Below, piece by piece: positions 25,755 through 36,150 of a DNA stretch of 64,000 bases (the stretch's first letter is position 1; every line of letters starts with the position of its first letter). The DNA is taken from assembly GCF_005145025.1 (NCBI RefSeq), contig NZ_CP039699.1:1-64000 (forward strand), in the 5' to 3' direction. The position numbers and the translations under genes are program-made. The notes beneath the pieces are model-generated. The model was not told where the DNA came from and did not search any database. It saw only the letters and a program-made list of their open reading frames with translations. This DNA comes from Novosphingobium sp. EMRT-2. Its GTDB lineage: Bacteria; Pseudomonadota; Alphaproteobacteria; Sphingomonadales; Sphingomonadaceae.

Positions 25755-28700
25755 TCGCCCATCTCATCCGCTGGTCGGTCAAGAACCGCTTCTTCGTTCT
25801 GATCGGCATGCTGGCGCTGGTCGGCGCGGGCCTCTGGGCGGTACGATCCACCCCGATCGACGCCCTCCCCGATCTGTCCGACGTGCAGGTCGTCATTCGT
25901 ACCAGCTACCCGGGTCAGGCGCCGCAGATCGTCGAAAACCAGGTCACCTATCCGCTCACCACCACCATGCTGTCGGTGCCAGGCGCCAAGACGGTGCGCG
26001 GCTATTCCTTCTTCGGCGACAGCTTCGTCTATGTGATCTTCGAGGACGGCACCGATCTCTATTGGGCGCGCAGCCGCGTGCTCGAATATCTGAACCAGGT
26101 GCAGGGGCGCCTGCCGGCGAGCGCGCGCAGCGCGCTCGGGCCCGACGCGACCGGGGTTGGCTGGGTCTATGAATATGCGCTGGTCGACCGCACCGGCCGG
26201 CATGACCTGTCGCAGCTGCGCGGTCTGCAGGACTGGTTCCTGCGCTATGAGCTCAAGACCGTGACCGGCGTCGCCGAGGTCGCCAGCATCGGCGGCATGG
26301 TCAAGCAGTATCAGATACTGCTCGATCCGGTGAAGCTCGCGGCCTACGGGGTGACCCACGCCCAGGCGGTCGAGGCGATCCGGCAGGCCAATCAAGAAGC
26401 GGGCGGGTCGGTGCTCGAGCTGGCCGAAGCCGAATATATGGTGCGCGCCTCAGGCTATCTGAAGACGCTCGACGATTTCCGCGCGATCCCGCTGAAGACG
26501 GCGGCCGGCGGCGTGCCGATCCGCCTCGGCGACGTCGCCACGATCCAGATCGGCCCCGAGATGCGGCGCGGCATCGCCGAGCTGAACGGTGAAGGCGAGG
26601 TCGCAGGCGGGGTCGTGATCCTGCGCTCGGGCAAGAATGCGCGGGAGACGATCGCGGCGGTCAAGGACAAGCTCGCGGACCTCAAGAGGAGCCTGCCGCC
26701 GGGCGTCGAGGTGGTGACGGTCTATGACCGCTCGCAGCTGATCGACCGTGCTGTCGAGAACCTCACCCACAAGCTGGTCGAGGAGTTCGTCGTCGTGGCC
26801 CTGGTCTGTGCGCTCTTCCTCTGGCATGTCCGCTCGGCGCTCGTCGCGATCCTCACCCTTCCCTTGGGCGTGCTCGCCGCCTTCGTCGTGATGCGCTACC
26901 AGGGCGTCAACGCCAACATCATGTCGCTCGGCGGCATCGCCATCGCGATCGGTGCCATGGTCGATGCGGCCGTGGTCATGATCGAGAACGCCCACAAGAA
27001 GATCGAGCGCTGGGAGCAGGACCATCCGGGCACGCATCTCGACGGCGAGACGCGCTGGATCCTCGTCACCGAGGCGGCGGCCGAGGTCGGGCCGGCGCTG
27101 TTCTTCAGCCTGCTGATCATCACGCTGTCGTTCATCCCGGTGTTTACACTGGAGGCGCAGGAGGGCCGGCTGTTCGCGCCGCTCGCCTTCACCAAGACCT
27201 ATGCGATGGCCGCCGCCGCGATCCTGTCGGTGACATTGGTGCCGATCCTGATGGGCTGGCTGATCCGGGGGCGGATCCCGCCTGAGCAGGCCAATCCGGT
27301 CAATCGCTGGCTGACCGATCTCTACCGGCCTGCGATCGACTGGACGATGAAGCGGCCCAAGACCGTGCTGCTGATCGCGGCTTTGGTGTTCGCGACCACG
27401 GCCTGGCCGCTCAGCCGGCTCGGCGGCGAATTCATGCCCAACCTCGACGAGGGCGACCTGCTCTACATGCCCTCGGCCCTGCCCGGTCTCTCGGCCGCCA
27501 AGGCGAGCGAACTGCTCCAGCAGACCGACCGGCTGATCAGGACGGTGCCCGAGGTCGAAAGCGTGTTCGGCAAGGCGGGGCGTGCCGAGACCGCGACCGA
27601 CCCCGCCCCGCTCGAGATGTTCGAGACGACGATCCAGTTCAAGCCCCGCGACCAGTGGCGACCAGGCATGACGCCCGAGAAGCTGATCGACGAGCTCGAT
27701 CGCCGGGTGAGGCTTCCGGGGCTCGCCAATATCTGGGTGCCGCCGATCCGCAACCGCATCGACATGCTCGCGACGGGCATCAAGAGCCCGATCGGGGTCA
27801 AGGTGTCGGGCAGTGATCTCGCCGAGCTCGACCGCATCGCCCATGATGTCGAGACCGTGGCCAGGACCGTGCCGGGCGTCAGCTCGGCGCTCGCCGAGCG
27901 GCTGACCGGCGGACGCTATGTCGATGTCGACATCGACCGCGCCGCCGCTGCGCGGTTCGGACTCAACATCGCCGACGTGCAGGCCATCGTCTCGGGCGCG
28001 ATCGGCGGCGAGACGATCGGCGAGACGGTCGAGGGCCTCGCCCGCTATCCGATCAGCGTGCGCTATCCGCGCGAATTGCGCGACAGCCTCGACGGGCTGC
28101 GGGGGCTACCGATCCTGACGCCCGCGGGCCAGCAGATCACCCTCGGCACGGTCGCCAATGTCACGATCGCCGAAGGGCCGCCGATGCTCAAGACCGAGAA
28201 TGCCCGGCCCTCGACCTGGGTCTATGTCGATGTGCGCGGGCGCGATCTCGCCTCGGTGGTTGGCGATCTGCAACGCGCGGTGGCGAGACAGGTTCGGCTC
28301 TCGCCGGGGGTCAGCATCGCCTATTCGGGCCAGTTCGAATATCTCGAGCGCGCGGTCGACCGCTTGAAGCTGGTCGTGCCCGCGACGCTGCTGATCATCT
28401 TCGTGCTGCTCTACCTCATCTTCGGCCGCTTAGACGAGGCTGCGCTGATCATGGGCACGCTGCCGTTCGCGCTGACCGGCGGCATCTGGACGCTCTATCT
28501 GCTGGGGTTCAACCAGTCGGTTGCCACCGGGGTCGGGTTCATCGCGCTCGCCGGCGTCTCCGCCGAGTTCGGGGTGGTGATGCTGATCTATCTCAAGAAT
28601 GCGCTGGCCGAGCGCACGGCTAATCCGGACGCCGCCGAGGTGAAGGCCGCGGTGCGCGAAGGCGCGCTGCTGCGCGTCCGGCCCAAGGCGATGACGGTCG

Positions 28701-28894
28701 CGGTGATCCTCGCCGGCCTGCTGCCGATCCTGCTGGGATCGGGCGCGGGCTCGGAGGTGATGAGCCGGATCGCGGCGCCGATGATCGGCGGCATGCTGAG
28801 CGCGCCGCTGCTGTCGATGTTCGTCCTGCCCGCCGCCTATCTGCTGCTGCGCCGGCCGAAGACCGACCCCATCCATCAACCCGCTTCATCATGA
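25751..28894 (+). CDS. cusA: CusA-like Cu(I)/Ag(I) RND efflux pump
   Basis: A 1047-residue RND permease of the heavy-metal type. The fourth-helix motif [20 protein letters not shown] is of the CusA/SilA class (monovalent copper and silver), distinct from the DFGLIVDGAVIIVEN version of the divalent pump at 47794-51039. Twelve membrane helices and two large periplasmic loops are present, with VWVPPI-type and methionine-bearing segments in the porter domain. It is proton driven and exports metal from periplasm or cytosol through CusBC. It overlaps cusB by ATGA and precedes the CusF-type gene. Confidence 0.95.
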   Translation: MIAHLIRWSVKNRFFVLIGMLALVGAGLWAVRSTPIDALPDLSDVQVVIRTSYPGQAPQIVENQVTYPLTTTMLSVPGAKTVRGYSFFGDSFVYVIFEDGTDLYWARSRVLEYLNQVQGRLPASARSALGPDATGVGWVYEYALVDRTGRHDLSQLRGLQDWFLRYELKTVTGVAEVASIGGMVKQYQILLDPVKLAAYGVTHAQAVEAIRQANQEAGGSVLELAEAEYMVRASGYLKTLDDFRAIPLKTAAGGVPIRLGDVATIQIGPEMRRGIAELNGEGEVAGGVVILRSGKNARETIAAVKDKLADLKRSLPPGVEVVTVYDRSQLIDRAVENLTHKLVEEFVVVALVCALFLWHVRSALVAILTLPLGVLAAFVVMRYQGVNANIMSLGGIAIAIGAMVDAAVVMIENAHKKIERWEQDHPGTHLDGETRWILVTEAAAEVGPALFFSLLIITLSFIPVFTLEAQEGRLFAPLAFTKTYAMAAAAILSVTLVPILMGWLIRGRIPPEQANPVNRWLTDLYRPAIDWTMKRPKTVLLIAALVFATTAWPLSRLGGEFMPNLDEGDLLYMPSALPGLSAAKASELLQQTDRLIRTVPEVESVFGKAGRAETATDPAPLEMFETTIQFKPRDQWRPGMTPEKLIDELDRRVRLPGLANIWVPPIRNRIDMLATGIKSPIGVKVSGSDLAELDRIAHDVETVARTVPGVSSALAERLTGGRYVDVDIDRAAAARFGLNIADVQAIVSGAIGGETIGETVEGLARYPISVRYPRELRDSLDGLRGLPILTPAGQQITLGTVANVTIAEGPPMLKTENARPSTWVYVDVRGRDLASVVGDLQRAVARQVRLSPGVSIAYSGQFEYLERAVDRLKLVVPATLLIIFVLLYLIFGRLDEAALIMGTLPFALTGGIWTLYLLGFNQSVATGVGFIALAGVSAEFGVVMLIYLKNALAERTANPDAAEVKAAVREGALLRVRPKAMTVAVILAGLLPILLGSGAGSEVMSRIAAPMIGGMLSAPLLSMFVLPAAYLLLRRPKTDPIHQPASS

Positions 28895-28905
28895 AGGAGA
28901 CGATT

Positions 28906-29295
28906 ATGAGACATGCACGACTGACCCTCGCCCTCGGCCTTGCCGTCCTGACCGCCGCGTGCGGCAAGAAGGGCGAGACCCCGGTTACAACCGAAACCAA
29001 CCAGGCGGCGCCTGCCGCGACCATGAGCGGCGACATGGGCAACATGTCGATGGCGCCTGACGCGAACGCCGCAATCAAGGCCAAGGGCCATGGCACCGTC
29101 ACCGCGATCGACAAGACGGCGGGCACGATCACGCTCAACCACGGCCCGATCCCCGAAGCCAAGTGGCCGGCGATGACGATGGCGTTCAAGGCGGCGCCCG
29201 CGATCACCGATGCGGTCAAGGTCGGCGACAAGGTCGATTTCGACCTCTCGCTCAAGGGCAGCGATGGCGAGGTCACCGCGATCACAAAGCAATGA
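28906..29295 (+). CDS. cusF: CusF-like periplasmic metallochaperone, lipoprotein
   Basis: This 129-residue protein has a lipobox (LAVLTAAC, cysteine near 18), a Met/Ala-rich spacer (TMSGDMGNMSMAPD), and a CusF beta-barrel: GHGTVTAIDKTAGTITLNHGPIPEAKWPAMTMAFKA, where H, W, M and M match the Cu(I)/Ag(I) ligands of CusF. It shuttles metal to CusB. The ATG at 28906 is preferred because AAGGAG lies 8 nt upstream; the first in-frame ATG overlaps cusA. Unlike E. coli CusF it appears lipid-anchored. Confidence 0.9.
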   Translation: MRHARLTLALGLAVLTAACGKKGETPVTTETNQAAPAATMSGDMGNMSMAPDANAAIKAKGHGTVTAIDKTAGTITLNHGPIPEAKWPAMTMAFKAAPAITDAVKVGDKVDFDLSLKGSDGEVTAITKQ

Positions 29296-29325
29296 TCCGC
29301 TAAGTTCGACCAAAAGAAGCTGGTT

Positions 29326-29351
29326 GCGTCGCCGCTCCGGGGCGGCGACGC
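29326..29351 (+). terminator. Hairpin after the Cus operon
   Basis: A 9-bp perfect stem (GCGTCGCCG/CGGCGACGC) with an 8-nt loop, 30 nt past the cusF stop. There is no T-tract, but position and strength suit a terminator. Confidence 0.5.
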
Positions 29352-29543
29352 CCCTGCCGGCCGTCTGCCTGGCCGTGCGCCCGGTCTACGGATGCGATCG
29401 GCAACGCCCAACGCCAGCCGCGTTTCCCTGCGCGATCACAGGCAGTTTGAGCAAGCTTCGCGGATCGCACATTGAACGTGCAAGCCGCCCTTGCCCGCGA
29501 TAGCCTGAGCGGCAAGGAGCCAGTTCAGGATGACCGAGCCAGT

Positions 29544-30839
29544 ATGACCTTGTTACCCACGACACATCATGATCTCTTGAGCGAGCTTGTCCGTCGTTGG
29601 CGAGACGATCCGGGCGCCACCTATCGCTCCTGGTTTCTTTGGGACGAACGCCTGAAAAACTTCCGCTCCATCCGTCGGGGGCTGCAGCAGGTGGTCGTGG
29701 AAATCGAAAGTGGGCGGTTCGGCGTCGCCTATCGCGGCTCGTCACTGGAAACGGTTGTCCACTCGATCGCCGAACAGCGGCAGATCTTCAAGGGCGCCGA
29801 CCATGCCTGGCTGTGGAAGCCCAAGCTGCGCATTCCCGACATTTACGAAAGCCCGGACAATCAGCGGGCGTTCGGTCGCCTGCTCGACAATTGCTCGTGC
29901 TGCGATACCGCCGAGGAGATCATCAGCCACATCCGCAGCATAGACGCGCTCAAGATCAAGGGGCTGGGGCCGGCGGCGGCCAACCTGCTCTATTTCCTTC
30001 ACCCGACGCTGGTGCCGCCCTTCAATACCGCGATCGTCAAGGGCTACAATGCCGTCACCGGCGCCAAGGTGAAGCTCGGGTCATGGGATCATTTTCTCGC
30101 CATGCGCGCCGGCATCCTCGACCTCAACGACCGTTACCGCGAGTTGCTCTCCAACGATCTCGGCGCGATCGGCGGACTGTTGTTCGACATTGGCTCGGGC
30201 CGCTATCCCGCGCCACCGCTGGAGGATGACGCAACGGCGGCCGACGACTGGCTCGGCAGATTGGAACATGCCAGAGCGGAGGCAAGCCGGCTCGACAAGA
30301 CAGCCGCCGCGCAGGGCGAAACCGATCGCACGCACGCCGAAATCCAGGCCTGGCTGCGCGACCTCGGCCATGCCCTCGGTTACGATGTGTGGATCGCCGC
30401 CAATGACCGCGGTCGACTTCACGCTGGCTGCCCGCTTGGACAGGGATGCCTCGAGCGCCTTCCAGACGCCATTGCGACCTCTCCCGGAGCGGACTCGATC
30501 CGCCTCATCGACGTGTTGTGGCTGGCGAAGGGTGGCGACGGCGTCGCCGCCGCGTTCGAGGTTGAACATTCGACCTCGATCTACTCGGGGATCGTGCGCA
30601 TGCTCGATCTGGCGCTGTCGGGGAGCGATCTGCACGCTGCCGCCGGGCTATTCCTGGTCGCACCGAATGCGCGCGAGCAGGACGTTCGCGCGCAACTCCG
30701 TCGCCCGGCTTTCAGCCGTATTGCCGATCTCGACTTCGCCTATCTGCCCTATGGCGAGCTGGAGAGAAACAGGGACGCGATCGCTCGTTTTGGAACGGGA
30801 TTGAAGGCCATCAAGGCGATCTCAAGCCCCCTTCCCTGA
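29544..30839 (+). CDS. Protein of unknown function with HhH-like and nuclease-like regions
   Basis: About 431 residues from the ATG at 29544; an in-frame TTG at 29472 would add 24. The middle has a helix-hairpin-helix-like segment (IKGLGPAAANLLYFLHPTLVPPFNTAIVKGYN, residues about 140-175), as seen in DNA-repair glycosylases. The C-terminal third has IRLIDVLWLAKGGDGVAAAFEVEHSTSIYSGIVRMLDL, an I-D...E-V-E pattern like PD-(D/E)xK nuclease cores. No named family was assigned with confidence. It stands alone between the Cus operon and the transposon; its stop is 2 nt before the inverted repeat. A role in DNA processing or defence is inference only. Confidence 0.6.
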   Translation: MTLLPTTHHDLLSELVRRWRDDPGATYRSWFLWDERLKNFRSIRRGLQQVVVEIESGRFGVAYRGSSLETVVHSIAEQRQIFKGADHAWLWKPKLRIPDIYESPDNQRAFGRLLDNCSCCDTAEEIISHIRSIDALKIKGLGPAAANLLYFLHPTLVPPFNTAIVKGYNAVTGAKVKLGSWDHFLAMRAGILDLNDRYRELLSNDLGAIGGLLFDIGSGRYPAPPLEDDATAADDWLGRLEHARAEASRLDKTAAAQGETDRTHAEIQAWLRDLGHALGYDVWIAANDRGRLHAGCPLGQGCLERLPDAIATSPGADSIRLIDVLWLAKGGDGVAAAFEVEHSTSIYSGIVRMLDLALSGSDLHAAAGLFLVAPNAREQDVRAQLRRPAFSRIADLDFAYLPYGELERNRDAIARFGTGLKAIKAISSPLP

Positions 30840-30841
30840 AA

Positions 30842-30879
30842 GGGGGCGTTTGCGGGAGGGGGCGGAATCCTACGCCAAG
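30842..30879 (+). repeat. Left 38-bp terminal inverted repeat of the outer Tn3-type transposon
   Basis: GGGGGCGTTTGCGGGAGGGG... to CCAAG. It matches the complement of 41672-41709 at 37 of 38 positions. Confidence 0.93.
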
Positions 30880-30905
30880 CTCGCCCAGATAGCCGGCGCG
30901 AGATC

Positions 30906-31436
30906 TTACTTGTTGCTGCCTTCTACGGTCGCGCCAGAAAGGCGACGGCTCAGTTCTATCCGGCGATGGCTACGCATTTTGAAGGTGTCTGGCCCAACGC
31001 GCCGATACTCAATGAAGCCGAGAGAACGCCAAAATCGCTCTGCCGCTTCATTCGCTTCCAGCACGGCCAACCGAATCTCTGTGGCACCTCTCGCAGCGGC
31101 CCAGCTTTCGACCGTCGAGTAAATTGAGCGTCCGACGCCACGACCACGCTGTGCGGCATCTACGATCATGAAGCCGAGATACCATGTGCCATCACGCGGA
31201 TAATCGCGGAGGATGGCCGCGATTGCATATAGGCCGCCAGGCCCCTTCCATCCCAGGACAGCTTGATTGTGGGCGCTCTTTTCGGGCGGCACATCGGAGA
31301 AAAGCTCGCGAGCATCGTCCAGCGTGGGCGCGGCCCCGTCCTGCAACAGGAAATAGTCGCTGCAACGGTTGTACAGGTCTGCAACGTCTGCGGCGTCCGC
31401 TTGGGTAAGTTTGATCGGGGCTCCCGTCATCATCAT
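30906..31436 (-). CDS. GNAT-family N-acetyltransferase, transposon passenger
   Basis: A 176-residue acetyltransferase. The acetyl-CoA-binding motif A is LGFMIVDAAQRGRGVGRSIYSTVESWAAARG, followed by IRLAVLEANEAAERFWRSLGFIEYRR, the classical N-acyltransferase end. The substrate is unknown; antibiotic or protein acetylation are both possible. The start overlaps the stop of the resolvase gene, so it is carried and coexpressed with the transposition module. It is the only passenger of the outer element apart from the nested transposon. Confidence 0.82.
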   Translation of the reverse strand: MMMTGAPIKLTQADAADVADLYNRCSDYFLLQDGAAPTLDDARELFSDVPPEKSAHNQAVLGWKGPGGLYAIAAILRDYPRDGTWYLGFMIVDAAQRGRGVGRSIYSTVESWAAARGATEIRLAVLEANEAAERFWRSLGFIEYRRVGPDTFKMRSHRRIELSRRLSGATVEGSNK

Positions 31437-32053
31437 CGCGTTTTGGCAGCAAGCACGCGCTGACCGTAATCCCGGAGTTCCCCGTTGGGACCGACATAGC
31501 GGTAGAGAGTGACGCGCTCGATCCCGAGTTCCTTGCAGAGGTCGGAAACGGACGTGTCGCGTTGGGCCATAGCAGCCTGAGCGAGCCGCACCTGGGCCTT
31601 GGAGAGGGCGAACTTGCGGCCACCCTTGCGTCCCCGCGCGCGGGCAGCGGCCAGGCCAGCCATGGTGCGCTCGCGGATCATATCCCGCTCAAACTCCGCC
31701 AGTGTGGCAAAAATGCCGAACACCATCCGGCCCGATGGCGTCGTGGTGTCGATCTGCGCGCCCTTGCCGGTGAGCACCCGCAGACCGATACCGCGATCCG
31801 ACAGATTCTGCACCGTGCTGACCAGGTGGGTGAGCGTTCGGCCGAGCCGGTCGAGCTTCCAAACGATGAGGACATCGCCGTCGCGCAACGATTTCAGGCA
31901 GGCGGCAAGACCGGGGCGATCATCACGGCTACCGGATGCACGATCATCATAGATATTGCCTGGCTCGACACCGGCAGCGCGAAGGGCATCGTGCTGCAGG
32001 TCGAGCGACTGCGAGCCGTCGGCTTTGGACACGCGGGCGTAGCCGATCAGCAT
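31433..32053 (-). CDS. tnpR: Serine recombinase/resolvase of the outer transposon
   Basis: A 206-residue resolvase. The catalytic-domain start is MLIGYARVSKADGSQSLDLQ (serine in YARVS), followed by DDRASGSRDDRPGLAACL, LIVWKLDRLGRTLTHLV and AEFERDMIRERTMAGLAAARARGRKGGR, and then a C-terminal helix-turn-helix (VSDLCKELGIERVTLYRYV). It resolves cointegrates at a res site. That site should lie in the 125-nt gap before the divergent transposase gene at 32179. Confidence 0.92.
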   Translation of the reverse strand: MLIGYARVSKADGSQSLDLQHDALRAAGVEPGNIYDDRASGSRDDRPGLAACLKSLRDGDVLIVWKLDRLGRTLTHLVSTVQNLSDRGIGLRVLTGKGAQIDTTTPSGRMVFGIFATLAEFERDMIRERTMAGLAAARARGRKGGRKFALSKAQVRLAQAAMAQRDTSVSDLCKELGIERVTLYRYVGPNGELRDYGQRVLAAKTR

Positions 32054-32178
32054 GGATCACAAACGAAGGTTTGAGGCGGTGACGAACATGAGCACATAAG
32101 ATTGGGCTATTGTGTATCTTAACCAGCATCTCAATCAAGCTATCTCAAACCGTAGCTCGGAAAGAATAAGGAGCATGT

Positions 32179-34450
32179 ATGCCGCGTCGCGTGACCCTGA
32201 CCGATCGACAGCGCGAGGCGCTGCTTCACTTGCCGGTCGATCAAGGTGAGCTGCTGCGGCACTATACCCTCAGCGATGAGGATCTCGGGCATATCCGCCA
32301 GCGCCGGCGCGCCCACAATCGTTTTGGCTTCGCGCTGCAACTGTGCGTCCTGCGCTACCCGGGCCGGGTGCTCGCTCCTGGCGAGTTGATCCCGGCGCAG
32401 GTATCGGATTTCATCGCGGCCCAGCTCGGCCTGACCAGCGACGATCTACTCCTCTATGCCGCGCGCGAGGAGACCCGGCACGAGCATCTGGCGGACCTTC
32501 GCCGAATCTACGGCTATCGCTCCTTTTCGGGGCGGGGCGCACGGGATTTGCGCGAATGGATCGCTCGGGAAGCCGAGGCGGCGACATCGAATGAGGATCT
32601 TGCCCGTCGCTTCGTTGCGGAGTGTCGCCGCACCCGCACGATCCTTCCCGGCTCCTCGACGATCGAGCGCCTTTGCGCCGATGCGCTGGTTGAGGCCGAG
32701 CGCCGGATCGAGGATCTTATCGCCCATCGCATCACGCCAACCCTGAGCGAGAATTTGGCTCACCTGTTGGAGGATACGGTGGATGGTCGCGTCACGCGCT
32801 TCGTATGGCTGCGACAGTTCGAGGTTGGCGCAAATTCAGCAGCCGCTAACCGGCTGATGGATCGACTGGAATATCTTCAAAGGTTCGATCTTCCGGCGGA
32901 TTTGCTGGACGGCGTGCCGGCGCATCGTGTGACCCGGCTTCGCCGGCAGGGCGAGCGCTATTACGCCGACGGCATGCGTGATCTGCCCGAAGACAGGCGG
33001 CTTGCGATCCTCGCTGTCTGCACCCTGGAATGGCGGTCATCGCTGGCCGATGTCATCGTGGAGACCCACGATCGCATCGTAGGCCGTCTCTATCGGGCCT
33101 CCGAACGCCTTTGCAACACCAGGATCGCCGACGAAAAGGCGGCCGTTCGGGACACGCTGAAGTCCTTTGCCGAAATCGGTGGTGCTTTGCTTGGAGCGCA
33201 GGACGATGGCACGGCCCTGGACGGGATAATCGCCACCGGGCCTGGCTGGGAACGGTTCAGAACCCTTGTCGCCACGGCCTCCGCGCTGACCAACGTGCTC
33301 GCGGCCGACCCGCTCAGCCGTGTGCTGGACGGCTATCACCGTTTCCGCCTCTACGCGCCCAGGATGCTGCGCCTGCTCGACATGCAGGCGGCGCCGATCG
33401 CCACGCCTCTTCTGGCGGCCGTTGCGATGCTGCGTAACGGGATCAAGGTCGATCCGCCGGTGGATTTTCTACGTCCCAACTCGAAATGGCATCGTCATCT
33501 TCGCGCTGAGCCCAGCGGCGACCACCGGCTTTGGGAAATCGCGGTGCTGTTCCACATCCGCGACGCCTTCCGGTCCGGTGACATATGGTTGGCGGGATCG
33601 CGCCGCTATGGCGACCTCAAGCAGCTTCTGGTCCCGCCACAGGCGATAGAGCAGACCGCGCGGCTCGCCGAGCCGCTGCGACCCGGCGAATGGCTGGCCG
33701 AGCGCAGGGCTCGACTGGATACACGGCTGAAGGAGTTTGGCCGCGCGGCGCGAACCGGCACGATCCCAGGCGGCATCATCGAGAACGGCAAGCTGCACAT
33801 CGACAAGCTGAGGGCCGACACGCCCGAAGGGCCGAGGATCTCGTGCTCGATCTCTATCAACAGCTCCCGCCCGCGAGGATCACCGATCTGTTGCTGGAAG
33901 TCGATGAGCGAACCGGATTTTCCGAGGCGTTCACGCATCTGCGCACCGGCGCGCCCTGCAGCGACCGGATCGGCCTGATGAACGTGTTGCTGGCGGAAGG
34001 CGTCAATCTCGGTTTGCGCAAGATGGCGGCGGCGACCAACACGCACAGCTTCTGGGAATTGCTGCGGATCGCGCGCTGGCATGTCGAAGGCAGCGCCTAT
34101 GATCGGGCGCTCGCCATGATCGTGGAGGCCCACGCCGCCCTGCCCATGGCCGCCTTCTGGGGACAAGGGCAATCGGCATCCAGCGACGGGCAGTTCTTCC
34201 TTGCTAACGAGCAGGGCGAGGCGATGAATCTGATCAACGCGAAATATGGCAACGTCCCGGGCCTCAAGGGATACAGCCATGTGTCCGATCAATATGCGCC
34301 GTTCGCAACCCAGGTGATCCCGGCAACGGTCAGCGAGGCTCCCTATATCCTGGACGGGCTGCTCATGAATGACGCGGGCCGCCGCGTTCGCCAGCATTTT
34401 GCCGACACGGGCGGCTTCACCGATCATGTGTTCGCCGCCTGCGCCTTGCT
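32179..34450 (+). pseudogene. tnpA: Tn3-family transposase of the outer transposon, N-terminal part
   Basis: The sequence encodes the first ~757 residues of a Tn3 TnpA starting MPRRVTLTDRQREALLHLP. A single G appears lost in a GGGG run near 33835; after it the next frame continues with AEDLVLDLYQQLPPARITDLLLEVDERTGF and the DDE-region hallmarks SSDGQFF and NAKYGNVPGLKGYSHVSDQYAPF. The frame is then cut at 34450 in ACALL by the mercury transposon. The remainder resumes at 41058. The protein normally cuts at the 38-bp inverted repeats; here it cannot be made whole. Confidence 0.9.
34446..34450. repeat. 5-bp target duplication of the mercury transposon, left copy
   Basis: TTGCT, repeated at 41058-41062. 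Collapsing the copies restores ACALLGYRFAPRIRDLP in the outer transposase. Confidence 0.92.
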
Positions 34451-34498
34451 GGCGTCACCTCAAGCTTTGTACGCTGAACAACGATTTTCCGGACATAA
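34451..34498 (+). repeat. Left terminal inverted repeat of the mercury transposon
   Basis: GGCGTCACCTCAAGCTTTGT... to GGACATAA. It matches the complement of 41010-41057 with about seven mismatches in 48. Confidence 0.9.
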
Positions 34499-34512
34499 TG
34501 TGAACATTGGTG

Positions 34513-35073
34513 TCAGGCAGCGGCGCGAAGGTACTGGTAGAGGGTTTCGCGGCTGATGCCCATGTCGCGCGCGATGGTCGCCTTGCGTTCACCGGCGGCA
34601 ACGCGGCGGTGCAGATCGGCAATCATCTCATCCGAGAGCGACCGTTTCCGCCCCCGATAGGCGCCGCGCTGCCGAGCGATCGCAATGCCTTCGCGTTGCC
34701 GTTCGCGGATCAGGGCGCGCTCGAACTCAGCAAACGCACCCATGACCGAGAGCATCAGATTGGCCATCGGGGAGTCCTCCCCCGAGAAGGACAGGCTTTC
34801 CTTCTCAAACTCGATCCGGATACCTCGCTTGGTGAGGCCCTGGACCAGCTTGCGCAGGTCATCCAGATTGCGGGCCAACCGATCCATGCTGTGGACGACG
34901 ACGGTATCGCCTTCGCGGGCGAAAGTGAGCAGAGCCTCAAGCTGGGGGCGGTTGACGTCCTTGCCCGATGCCTTGTCGGTGAAGGTCCGATCGAGCGACT
35001 GACCTTCCAATTGGCGATCCACATTCTGATCGAACGTGCTGACCCGGACATAGCCGATCCGTTGCCCCTTCAC
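34513..35073 (-). CDS. tnpR: Serine resolvase of the mercury transposon
   Basis: A 186-residue resolvase/invertase. MKGQRIGYVRVSTFDQNVDRQL holds the catalytic serine, followed by FTDKASGKDVNRPQLEALL, VVVHSMDRLARNLDDLRKLV and AFAEFERALIRERQREGIAIARQRGAYRGRKRSL, and then a DNA-binding helix-turn-helix (KATIARDMGISRETLYQYL). Its sequence is clearly different from the resolvase at 31433-32053, fitting separate origins of the two transposons. The res site probably lies in the 35074-35243 gap, which is AT-richer than its surroundings. Confidence 0.92.
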   Translation of the reverse strand: MKGQRIGYVRVSTFDQNVDRQLEGQSLDRTFTDKASGKDVNRPQLEALLTFAREGDTVVVHSMDRLARNLDDLRKLVQGLTKRGIRIEFEKESLSFSGEDSPMANLMLSVMGAFAEFERALIRERQREGIAIARQRGAYRGRKRSLSDEMIADLHRRVAAGERKATIARDMGISRETLYQYLRAAA

Positions 35074-35243
35074 TGCGCACTCTCTCCATCAAAATGTCAG
35101 GTTGAAATCTATGATACGCAACGACATTCGTCAACAAATTCCGTTTAGTACCCTAATCTGACAGAAACCGCGGTAGCGCCCTGACGTCCGGTTAGGCTAT
35201 ACTCCAAGCTGACATCACAAAATCAAATCCCTCAAAGATGGCG

Positions 35244-35666
35244 TCAATTGCCTTGATGGGGTAAAAACTGGAGTGCTTCCAGGATGGGACATTCGGCAAC
35301 GTCATCTCCAGTGCATCTGGCTAACGTGGTCGCCAGCGTCACCTCTATCTTCTGCAAATCTGCAATGCGGCGGCGGACATCTTCAAGGTGGAGTTCGGTT
35401 CTCGCCATAACCTCCGCGCAGGTTTGTGCACCGGTATCGGTGAGCGACAACAATGACCGTATCTCATCCATTGCATAGCCAAGGTCGCGCGCGCGCAGGA
35501 TGAACTGCAACCTTTGCACCAGTTCCGGCGAATAGACGCGGTAGCCGTTGGAACTGCGAGGCGGCCCCGGCAGCAATCCCACCTTCTCGTAATAGCGGAT
35601 GGTTTCGAGATTGCAGCCTGTTTTCCGGGCAAGCTGGGCACGCAAGATGCCGACCTGTTGCTCCAT
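35244..35666 (-). CDS. merR: MerR mercury-responsive regulator
   Basis: A 140-residue regulator starting MEQQVGILRAQLARKTGCNLETIRYYEKVGLLP. The Hg(II) cysteines are in AQTCAEVMARTELHL (near residue 78) and TRCTGDDVAECPILEAL (near 113 and 122), the C...C-x8-C arrangement known for Hg-MerR. It represses and, with Hg(II), activates the divergent merTPA promoter at 35678-35708. The start at 35666 lies just outside that operator. It transcribes away from the structural genes, as in classical mer operons. Confidence 0.93.
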   Translation of the reverse strand: MEQQVGILRAQLARKTGCNLETIRYYEKVGLLPGPPRSSNGYRVYSPELVQRLQFILRARDLGYAMDEIRSLLSLTDTGAQTCAEVMARTELHLEDVRRRIADLQKIEVTLATTLARCTGDDVAECPILEALQFLPHQGN

Positions 35667-35677
35667 GAAAATACCTC

Positions 35678-35708
35678 TTGAGTCTGTAGTGGCTACAGAG
35701 CCTACACT
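35678..35708 (+). promoter_or_regulatory. mer operator/promoter (MerR-type, 19-nt spacer)
   Basis: TTGAGT (35678-35683), a 19-nt spacer containing the perfect dyad CTGTAG-TGG-CTACAG (35684-35698), then TACACT (35703-35708). This is the classical layout of a MerR-controlled promoter driving merT. Confidence 0.9.
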
Positions 35709-35742
35709 GCGAATCACTCAGTTGGAACAAGGGATTCAAGCC

Positions 35743-36138
35743 ATGGTCTCAACGCCGGAAGCGGGACAGCCAGCCCTCACCGAAAACCACGAGCCGAAGC
35801 AGGCAAACTGGGTTGCGGCGGGCGCATTGATCGGCGCGGGGCTCGCCTCGGCTTGCTGCGTCGTCCCGCTACTGTTGGTTATGCTCGGAATTTCCGGCGC
35901 GTGGATCGCCAACCTGACGGCGCTCGAACCTTACAAGCCCTATGTCGCAGGCGTAACGCTCGCGCTGCTCGGCTACGGCTTCTGGCATGTCTATTTCAAG
36001 CCGAAACCGCCCTGTGAAGACGGTTCCTACTGCGCTCGTCCACAATCGGCTTGGACCACCAAGGCGGTGCTGTGGCTGGGCCTTGCCGTCGCCATCCTGG
36101 CGCTCACCATCGACTGGTGGGCACCCTGGTTCTATTGA
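35743..36138 (+). CDS. merT: MerT mercuric ion transporter
   Basis: A 131-residue inner-membrane protein with three hydrophobic helices. The first holds the vicinal cysteine pair in GAGLASACCVVPLLLVMLGISGAW, which takes Hg(II) from MerP. A second cysteine pair site is in the loop (PPCEDGSYCARPQ). The start at 35743 has AAGGGA upstream and leaves a 25-residue N-terminal extension before the first helix. It moves Hg(II) inward for reduction by MerA. It is the first gene after the mer promoter, 12 nt before merP. Confidence 0.93.
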   Translation: MVSTPEAGQPALTENHEPKQANWVAAGALIGAGLASACCVVPLLLVMLGISGAWIANLTALEPYKPYVAGVTLALLGYGFWHVYFKPKPPCEDGSYCARPQSAWTTKAVLWLGLAVAILALTIDWWAPWFY

Positions 36139-36150
36139 AAGGAAATACCC

